Source: JABMMZ01 sp044368575
GTDB taxonomy: Bacteria; Bacteroidota; Bacteroidia; NS11-12g; UBA955
Direction: 5' to 3'
DNA: 62,872 nt
Assembly: GCA_044368575.1 (NCBI GenBank)
Contig: JBIPPH010000010.1
Coordinates: 1-62,872 of the forward strand
Below, piece after piece: positions 57,327 to 62,872 of the stretch (position 1 is its first letter; each line of letters opens with the position of its first letter). The notes under the pieces were generated by a model. It had not been told where the DNA came from. It saw only the letters and a program-made list of their open reading frames with translations, and did no database searches. A program made the position numbers and the translations under genes.

Positions 57327-58262
57327 TTAGGCTTTTACGGCCGTTAATAATTGAGGTAATACTTCGAAGGCGTCTCCAACGATACCATAATCTGCTGCTT
57401 TAAAAAATGGGGCTTCTGGATCTTTGTTAATGGCAACAATAACCTTGCTGCTACTAACACCAGCTAAGTGCTGAATAGCGCCAGAGATACCTATAGCAAT
57501 GTATAAATTTGGTTTAATGGTTATACCTGTTTGACCAACGTGTTCACTGTGTGGTCTCCAACCCATATCGGATACAGGTTTAGAGCAGGCTGTAGCAGCG
57601 CCTAAGGCTTGAGCTAAGTCTTCAACCATGCCCCAGTTTTCAGGGCCTTTCATGCCTCTACCTGCAGAAACAACAATCTCGGCTTCTGTTAAAGGTATTT
57701 TACCACTTGATTTGTGAGTAGATTCAATTTTGGTCTTGGCTTGAAATGCATCTGTCGCTTGTGTTTGAACACTGATGCTGCATGGCTTGCTGATTAAGTC
57801 TGTGCTATTGGGCGTTAATGCAATAATCTTATTAGCGTTTTCAAGCTTTACATAAGCATAACCTTTGCCAGAGAAGACACTGCGTTTTACCACAAAACCA
57901 TTGCTATTGTCTGGATAGGCAATAACATTACTAGCAAAAGCAGCATCCATATGAACTGCAACCCTAGGAGCCAAAGATTTGGCTTCATAGGTATTAGCAA
58001 ATACTAATGTAGATAAGCCATTTTCTTTTGCCACTTTAGCAATTGCTTGAGCGTATTGTTGTGCGTCGAATGCATGAATACCTTCAATCACTATTAGTTT
58101 CTCTACGCCATATTGAGCTAATTTTTCTGCTTCACTGGCATTAGGAGAACCAACGCATATAGCGGTAATTGGTCCGTTTTGAATAGAGGCTGCATAAGAG
58201 GCAGCTTCTAATATGGCTTTTTTAAATTGGCCGTCGGCGTTTTCTGCGTATATTCCTGTCAT
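57327..58262 (-). CDS. etfA: Electron transfer flavoprotein alpha subunit
   Basis: EtfA pairs with EtfB and carries FAD, passing electrons from acyl-CoA dehydrogenases to ETF-quinone oxidoreductase. The 311-residue protein has the N-terminal nucleotide-like fold and the C-terminal FAD domain with SAGRGMKGPENWGMVEDLAQ, CSKPVSDMGWRPHSEHVGQT and YIAIGISGAIQHLAG. It starts 6 bp after the etfB stop. The length and motif order are normal. Confidence 0.96.
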   Translation of the reverse strand: MTGIYAENADGQFKKAILEAASYAASIQNGPITAICVGSPNASEAEKLAQYGVEKLIVIEGIHAFDAQQYAQAIAKVAKENGLSTLVFANTYEAKSLAPRVAVHMDAAFASNVIAYPDNSNGFVVKRSVFSGKGYAYVKLENANKIIALTPNSTDLISKPCSISVQTQATDAFQAKTKIESTHKSSGKIPLTEAEIVVSAGRGMKGPENWGMVEDLAQALGAATACSKPVSDMGWRPHSEHVGQTGITIKPNLYIAIGISGAIQHLAGVSSSKVIVAINKDPEAPFFKAADYGIVGDAFEVLPQLLTAVKA

Positions 58263-58268
58263 GATAAA

Positions 58269-59009
58269 TTAGGCAATGATTTTAGCTTCGTTTCTTAGAA
58301 TGTCTATAAGTTGACCTGCATTGGCGGCGTCAATTAATTTAACGGCTTGTTTTGCAGGTGGGTTTTCGAATTTTTGATGGGTGATTACTTGAGCAGATGA
58401 ACTTGCTTCAACCACTTGAAGAGGCTTAGTTCTTGCCGCCATAATACCTTTCATATTAGGGATCCTTGGTTCGCACAAATCTTTTTGTGAGCTAGCAACT
58501 ACCGGAAGCGCAACGCTAACAGCTTGTCTGCCACCATCAATATCTCGTTCAAAGGCCATTTGTCCGTTTTCAAATTCAACCTTAGTACAAACATTAACAG
58601 AAGGCCAATCTAAGTAGGCGCCTAATAAACCGCATATTTGGCCACCGTTATAATCAATGCTTTCTCTGCCTGTTAAGACTAAATCATAGGCATTGGCTTT
58701 AACAATGTGGCTTAATTGTTCTGCAACAAATTGAGCGTCTCTTGGCTCTGCATTGATTCTTATCGCATCATGAGCACCTATTGCAAGTGCTTTTCTGATA
58801 ACGGCGTCAGTATCCGCTAAACCAACAGTTGCAACAGTAACAGTGCCACCATGCTTTTCAGTTAATTCAAGGGCTTTGGTTAATGACAATTCATCATAAG
58901 GGTTGATAATGAACTGAACGCCTTGCGTATTTAAGGCAGTATCGTTGTTTGTAAATGTAATTTTAGTGGTGGTATCAGGGACCACGCTCATGCACACTAG
59001 AATTTTCAT
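58269..59009 (-). CDS. etfB: Electron transfer flavoprotein beta subunit
   Basis: The 246-residue partner of EtfA binds AMP. It shows MKILVCMSVVPDTTTKITF at the start, INPYDELSLTKALEL, and the signature VLTGRESIDYNGGQICGLLGA. The start ATG at 59009 replaces a longer reading to 59087, whose extra 26 residues overlap the promoter and are not family-like. It is first in the etfB-etfA-nuclease-lipoprotein operon. Confidence 0.96.
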   Translation of the reverse strand: MKILVCMSVVPDTTTKITFTNNDTALNTQGVQFIINPYDELSLTKALELTEKHGGTVTVATVGLADTDAVIRKALAIGAHDAIRINAEPRDAQFVAEQLSHIVKANAYDLVLTGRESIDYNGGQICGLLGAYLDWPSVNVCTKVEFENGQMAFERDIDGGRQAVSVALPVVASSQKDLCEPRIPNMKGIMAARTKPLQVVEASSSAQVITHQKFENPPAKQAVKLIDAANAGQLIDILRNEAKIIA

Positions 59010-59024
59010 GAAGAATATTTTTTG

Positions 59025-59032
59025 CAAAAATA
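59025..59032 (-). promoter_or_regulatory. -7 promoter element of the etf operon
   Basis: On the minus strand TATTTTTG matches TAnnTTTG exactly, 15 bp before ATG 59009. It lies in the 77-bp divergent region shared with the TPR gene. Confidence 0.5.
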
Positions 59033-59086
59033 AGTATAAAATGTCCGAAGAAAAAATGAGTTTTGCAAAGTAATGCACAGGATCCA

Positions 59087-59398
59087 ATGAACAGGAAAGA
59101 AAGCCTTATTCAACTATTAAATCAATCGCCAAATGACATCTTTTTAAACTATGCATTGGCCATGGAATTGCTTTCTGAAGGCCAAGCATCAGAAGCCATA
59201 GCAAAGTTAGAATGGATAAGGCAGAATGCCCCAGACTATCTTGCTACCTATTATCAATTGGGTGCTTTATACCAAACATGCGATAGAGATAAGGCCATTG
59301 AAGTTTACCATTTAGGGATTGCTCTAGCGAAGGCTCAAGGCAATGTTAAAACTGAAAAAGAACTGAGCAGTGCACTTGAATTATTTGAATTTGAATAA
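59087..59398 (+). CDS. Small TPR protein
   Basis: The 103-residue protein (ATG 59087) is made of about two and a half TPR-like helical hairpins: NDIFLNYALAMELLSEGQAS, then EAIAKLEWIRQNAPDYLATY and YQLGALYQTCDRDKAIEVYH. There is no signal peptide, so it is cytoplasmic. TPRs mediate protein-protein contacts; the partner is unknown. The next gene (thioesterase) starts one base after the stop, suggesting cotranscription. Confidence 0.82.
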   Translation: MNRKESLIQLLNQSPNDIFLNYALAMELLSEGQASEAIAKLEWIRQNAPDYLATYYQLGALYQTCDRDKAIEVYHLGIALAKAQGNVKTEKELSSALELFEFE

Positions 59399-59399
59399 G

Positions 59400-59837
59400 A
59401 TGAATTTTAACAGTAAAAATCCACACTATAAAAAAGACACATTGACTAAAATGAGTCAAAACCACTTTATGCATTCTGTAGGCATTCAAATGATGGATGT
59501 TCAAGAAGGCATGGTAGTAGCGCAATTAAATGTGCTCGATGCTCACAGACAACAAAGCCTGGTGGTGCACGGTGGGGTTACAGCTACCATTGCTGATATT
59601 GCCATGGGTTTTGCGGCTTACACCTTAGTCGAACCCAATCAAAGTACAGTTACATCTGATTTGAGTGTTCATTATTTAAAGCCAGGCAAGGGCAGTATTT
59701 TAGAAGCAGTTGGCAAAGTCATTAAAGCAGGACAATACCTTTATTATTGTGAATGTGATATTTACTGTTTTGAGCCTTCAGAACCTAAGGTATTAATAGC
59801 AAGAGCTCAAGCTACAATGTGTGCAGTACCAGCTTAA
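59400..59837 (+). CDS. PaaI-like hotdog-fold thioesterase
   Basis: The 145-residue protein belongs to the acyl-CoA thioesterase 4HBT/PaaI family: MHSVGIQMMDVQEGMVVAQL, the catalytic loop VVHGGVTATIADIAMGFAA (Asp in ATIAD), then TSDLSVHYLKPGKG. The start is ATG 59400; the longer TTG reading overlaps the TPR gene. It hydrolyses an acyl- or phenylacetyl-CoA ester, substrate unknown. Its stop abuts the nadE stop tail to tail with no base between. Confidence 0.9.
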   Translation: MNFNSKNPHYKKDTLTKMSQNHFMHSVGIQMMDVQEGMVVAQLNVLDAHRQQSLVVHGGVTATIADIAMGFAAYTLVEPNQSTVTSDLSVHYLKPGKGSILEAVGKVIKAGQYLYYCECDIYCFEPSEPKVLIARAQATMCAVPA

Positions 59838-61457
59838 CTACCACTTTTTAACAAGCGGAATTATACGGCCTCTTCCAAAGGATTTGCTTGATACCCTTAA
59901 AACAGGAGGGGCTTGGAAACGTTTGTACTCGCTGTTCTTTACTAAATTTAACACTTTAGCAACTGTTGCGGCATCATGTCCTAATGCAATGATTTCATCG
60001 TTGCCGAGTTGCTTTTCAATGTGTAAGTATAAGATGGCATCTAAAAAATGATACTCGGGCAGAGAATCGCTGTCTTTTTGGTCGGGTCTTAATTCTGCAC
60101 TGGGCGCTTTGTGAATGATTGACTCTGGAATACGATTGGCTTTAGAATTAATCAACTGAGCCAAGGCATAAACTTGTGTTTTGTATACATCGCCAATGGC
60201 ACTTAAACTGCCGCACAAATCACCATATAAGGTTGAATACCCTACAGATAATTCACTCTTATTACTGGTATTGATTAAAATGTGACCAAACTTATTGCTT
60301 AGAGACATTAACAAATTGGCCCTGGTTCTGGCTTGAATATTTTCTTCAGCTAAACCTATTGGTAAACCGTTGTATAAAGGATCTAAGACCTTATCATAGG
60401 CATCAATGATAGTGGCAATTGGCAATTGAAAATAGGGATTGCCCAGTTGTTGACTTAAAGTCATTGCATCTTGAACACTGCCTTCACTGGAATATTTTGA
60501 TGGCATTAATACAGCTGTCACATTTTCTGCACCAATGGCATCGCTCAATAAAGCCTGAACTACCGCTGAATCTATTCCTCCAGAAGACCCTAACAAGGCT
60601 GTTTTAAATCCATTTTTTTGAAAATAATCCTTTAATCCAAAAACAAGTGCATTGTAAATTTCTTCTATACTATTGATCGTGGTTTCCTCAACTGGGCTTA
60701 TGTGATTGGTATCGACTGTATAAATAGCCTCATCAAATGCTTTAGCTTGCCAACACATTTCTCCCTGAGCATTGAATACCATAGAACGACCATCAAATAT
60801 TAAATCAGTATGGGCTCCAACTTGGTTGACATAAATCAATGGTTTATTAAACCCTAAGGCAGAGCGTTTAAGGGTATCATATCGTTCTTCCTGCTTGTGC
60901 TGATTAAAAGGAGAGGCCGATAAATTAATTACGACATCAGGATTCAATGCACTTAAAGCAGAAAGTGGATTGTGTTTGTATTTAAAGTCGTTGGCATCAA
61001 ACCATAAATCTTCACAAATGGTGATTGCAACTTGATTACCATTAATCTTGACCAATTCGAATTGTGTGTTGGGTTCAAAATACCTTGATTCATCAAACAC
61101 ATCATAAGTGGGCAATAGGGTTTTGTGAATGGTATGAGTTAAATGCCCCCCTTGTAAAACACAGGCTGAGTTATACAATTGACGACCTTCAGCTTGCGAA
61201 TTAAAAGTTGGTGAGCCAATGATGATGGCTATCTTTTTACTGTAGGGAAGCAGATAGTGAATCACATTTTGACAATCTTCTACAAAGCTTTTGTGGTTGA
61301 GTAAATCATCTGGCGGATAGGCACAAACCGCTAACTCACTAAAAACAATCAGTTCAGAACCTTCGCTTTGAGCATGCTCAATAGCAGAAACTATAGCCGC
61401 AAAATTACCTTTAAAATCACCAATAGTGAGATTGATTTGCGCTAAGGTAATTTTCAT
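59838..61457 (-). CDS. nadE: Glutamine-dependent NAD+ synthetase
   Basis: The 539-residue protein fuses an N-terminal nitrilase-type glutaminase (VFSELAVCAYPPDDLLNHKS with Glu, then Lys in HKTLLPTYDVFDE, and Cys in ICEDLWFD) to a C-terminal NAD synthetase (ALLGSSGGIDSAVVQALL with the SGGxDS pyrophosphatase loop). Ammonia from glutamine is channelled to deamido-NAD. Linkage of nadE to gld genes is known in Bacteroidota, and gldB is 0.8 kb away here. Confidence 0.97.
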   Translation of the reverse strand: MKITLAQINLTIGDFKGNFAAIVSAIEHAQSEGSELIVFSELAVCAYPPDDLLNHKSFVEDCQNVIHYLLPYSKKIAIIIGSPTFNSQAEGRQLYNSACVLQGGHLTHTIHKTLLPTYDVFDESRYFEPNTQFELVKINGNQVAITICEDLWFDANDFKYKHNPLSALSALNPDVVINLSASPFNQHKQEERYDTLKRSALGFNKPLIYVNQVGAHTDLIFDGRSMVFNAQGEMCWQAKAFDEAIYTVDTNHISPVEETTINSIEEIYNALVFGLKDYFQKNGFKTALLGSSGGIDSAVVQALLSDAIGAENVTAVLMPSKYSSEGSVQDAMTLSQQLGNPYFQLPIATIIDAYDKVLDPLYNGLPIGLAEENIQARTRANLLMSLSNKFGHILINTSNKSELSVGYSTLYGDLCGSLSAIGDVYKTQVYALAQLINSKANRIPESIIHKAPSAELRPDQKDSDSLPEYHFLDAILYLHIEKQLGNDEIIALGHDAATVAKVLNLVKNSEYKRFQAPPVLRVSSKSFGRGRIIPLVKKW

Positions 61458-61469
61458 GCTTTAAATGAA

Positions 61470-62210
61470 TTAAAAGAAGAAACCAATTTCTAAGCCTAAA
61501 ACATTATTGATCATTTTAGATTTTTTATCTCTTAACATGTCTGTGAATCCATTGTTGAATCTAAGTCCACAATAGAAACTGGTATTGCCACTTAAATTGT
61601 ACTCAATCCCAGCCCCTAAAATCATCGACGCTCTTAACACACTCACATTATCAGAGTAATTTTTGAAATCAAATTGATTGTTAGACACATCATTGGGATT
61701 GAACTTTTCATCAATAGGGAAATTACTGGCAGGGTTTTCTAATGAATTGGCCATCACCCCAACATTTTTGTAAATAAGGAAACCTGGAGCAATACCAAAT
61801 TGACCCCAATATCTGAGCAAATTGTTTTCCTTTGTTCTGAATTTGAACATCAATGGAATTTCAATGTATTTTAAATTGTATTTGTAACTGATTTGGTTGA
61901 ATGAATCGCCATTCTTTAATAACAATCCAATAGAATCTGGTCTAAGTTTCATGTTATTGGTCATGTTGGTAATATTAAGTTCTGAACTAAAATAATAGTT
62001 AGTGCCTATTGCATAATCTGCCATAACCCCAAATGAGTATCCTAAGCTCATGCCATTCTTTTGTACATTGGTGGTATTGCTCTTTACCCAATCAAAACCA
62101 GGTATCACTTTAAAGCCTACTCTAAAGTCTCTGTTGTCTTGAGCGATGGCCATTTGATTAAAAAAAACCATGAGACCCAATAAAAAAATAGGTTTAAACG
62201 TTGTTTTCAT
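61470..62210 (-). CDS. PorT-like outer-membrane beta-barrel protein
   Basis: The 246-residue protein (ATG 62210) has a signal peptide ending MAIAQD and a short eight-strand barrel pattern. Conserved segments are FRVGFKVIPGFDWV, YSFGVMADYAIGTNYYFSSE, IEIPLMFKFRTKENNLLRYW and AGIEYNLSGNTSFYCGL, ending in Phe. It belongs to the OMP_b-brl_2/PorT-like family. PorT itself is a T9SS component, and the gldB neighbour is suggestive, but this family is large and the exact PorT identity is unproven. It is 12 bp upstream of nadE on the same strand. Confidence 0.78.
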   Translation of the reverse strand: MKTTFKPIFLLGLMVFFNQMAIAQDNRDFRVGFKVIPGFDWVKSNTTNVQKNGMSLGYSFGVMADYAIGTNYYFSSELNITNMTNNMKLRPDSIGLLLKNGDSFNQISYKYNLKYIEIPLMFKFRTKENNLLRYWGQFGIAPGFLIYKNVGVMANSLENPASNFPIDEKFNPNDVSNNQFDFKNYSDNVSVLRASMILGAGIEYNLSGNTSFYCGLRFNNGFTDMLRDKKSKMINNVLGLEIGFFF

Positions 62211-62238
62211 GTTCTTAATGAATTTTATTTGCACAAAA

Positions 62239-62872
62239 ATGAGTAAAAAATTTTTAAAAGCGGTTATAGTTGGAGCTTGCTGTTCTCTGATCTTTTTCAC
62301 ATCGTGTCAGAAAAATAGACTTGATGTAGATGTGAGCCATATACAAGTTGAACTTACTATTCAAAGGTTTGAACAAGATTTATTTAATAACCAATTAACA
62401 GACACCAGCAAATGTTTTAAGGATTACCCTTATTTTTATGAGGATTACACTAGGGGTATACTAGGTTTTTCTGGTTCAAATGCTGAGGTTTTTAATCAGT
62501 TAATGATGTATAAAACGGATGTTAATGCTAAAAAATTGTACCAATGGGTAAATGATCAATACAAAGATTTTACGCCTTATAAAACAGCATTAACCGATGC
62601 TTATAAACACTTTAAATTCTATTTTCCAGATGAAAGTATTCCAAAAATCATTACTTACACAAGCAATTTTAGTTTTTATATGAATCCTGTTGGTCAAGAT
62701 TACATTGGTATAGGCTTAGATATGCACTTAGGTAAAGATTTTAAAGTGTATGATCAAACCAATATTGAATTGTACTGGCGCAAAATGTTGATCCCAGAAA
62801 CAGTAGTGCCATTTCATATGATTGCTCATGCCAATGATTTATTCATGCATACCAATAAAGGTTACAACTTTA
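62239..62872 (+). CDS. gldB: Gliding motility lipoprotein GldB (3' truncated)
   Basis: The reading frame runs from ATG 62239 to the window edge (211 codons, no stop). It starts with a signal sequence and lipobox (FFTSC), then IQVELTIQRFEQDLFNNQL, IGIGLDMHLGKDF and the closing ETVVPFHMIAHANDLF. This matches GldB, a lipoprotein needed for gliding in Flavobacterium. The nadE neighbourhood is the one in which gldB-gldC is found elsewhere. It is divergent from the PorT-like gene with only 28 bp between start codons. Confidence 0.85.
   Translation, partial: MSKKFLKAVIVGACCSLIFFTSCQKNRLDVDVSHIQVELTIQRFEQDLFNNQLTDTSKCFKDYPYFYEDYTRGILGFSGSNAEVFNQLMMYKTDVNAKKLYQWVNDQYKDFTPYKTALTDAYKHFKFYFPDESIPKIITYTSNFSFYMNPVGQDYIGIGLDMHLGKDFKVYDQTNIELYWRKMLIPETVVPFHMIAHANDLFMHTNKGYNF

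Noticed and set aside
59063..59087. TTG start for the small TPR protein, giving MQSNAQDP before the ATG
   Set aside because: ATG 59087 begins a family-like helix and the extra eight residues are not helical; the TTG lies within the likely promoter region.
1..62872. CRISPR arrays, insertion sequences, prophage or defence islands
   Set aside because: I found no evenly spaced direct repeats, no transposase, integrase or phage structural genes, and no cas, restriction or toxin-antitoxin genes.

Overview
The window is chromosomal DNA of a low-GC, T9SS/gliding-type Bacteroidota (FCB group). Four things support this. (1) Many genes are preceded by the Bacteroidota -7 element TAnnTTTG (here often TAnnTTTCG or TAnnTTTGC) instead of a -10 box, and purine-rich Shine-Dalgarno sites are scarce. 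(2) SecD and SecF are fused in one protein. (3) The window encodes a type A and a type B T9SS C-terminal sorting domain, a PorT-like outer-membrane barrel and the gliding lipoprotein GldB next to nadE. (4) Several families are typical of the phylum: bTHX ribosomal protein, the DUF5723 family, the ETF-bifunctional nuclease operon and M49-like peptidases. I cannot name a genus.

Layout. 1-4.6 kb: the end of an unidentified gene, secDF, an OmpA-like lipoprotein and a bTHX protein with a basic tail. 4.7-8.7 kb: a three-gene polysaccharide module (flippase, Wzz-like, Wzy/WaaL-like), then tRNA-Leu(CAA). 8.9-12 kb: purD-DUF502, then a convergent pair made of an ECF sigma factor and a lycopene cyclase. 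12.0-12.38 kb: the only gene-free stretch over 300 bp, packed with a TGTTTAA motif. 12.4-16.9 kb: queD-folE (deazapurine/pterin entry), then a large M1 metallopeptidase that appears fused to an outer-membrane beta-barrel. 16.9-30.4 kb: housekeeping genes (mltG, rfbC, gatB, a MazG-like NTPase, trxB, DUF5723, DUF423, sixA-like, priA, rluD, a sugar-phosphate isomerase, FAH family, dprA). 30.5-38.9 kb: proteolysis and envelope genes (M49-like, Prc, an rRNA methyltransferase, kdsA, a subtilase with its lipoprotein partner). 38.9-45.8 kb: folD, queE, a PASTA protein, a T9SS type A protein, a rhodanese, a seven-heme cytochrome lipoprotein with TPRs. 45.9-56.4 kb: prfC, a secreted protein plus GT-C-type membrane protein pair, a class IV aminotransferase and a 1781-residue T9SS type B surface protein. 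56.4-62.9 kb: the etfBA-nuclease operon, a thioesterase, nadE, a PorT-like protein and the start of gldB (cut by the window end).

The region is compact. Three convergent pairs overlap by exactly the four bases of their stop codons, a fourth pair abuts, and operon partners overlap by ATGA or TTGA. Several genes carry a -7 element only 3-5 bp before the start codon, which predicts leaderless mRNAs. I found no insertion sequence, phage, CRISPR array or defence island. The observations I rate highest are the M1 peptidase-barrel fusion, the TGTTTAA operator cluster beside the sigma factor/lycopene cyclase pair, the leaderless promoters, the Cys-paired tandem repeats of the type B surface protein and a 16-bp perfect palindrome upstream of a small coiled-coil gene.
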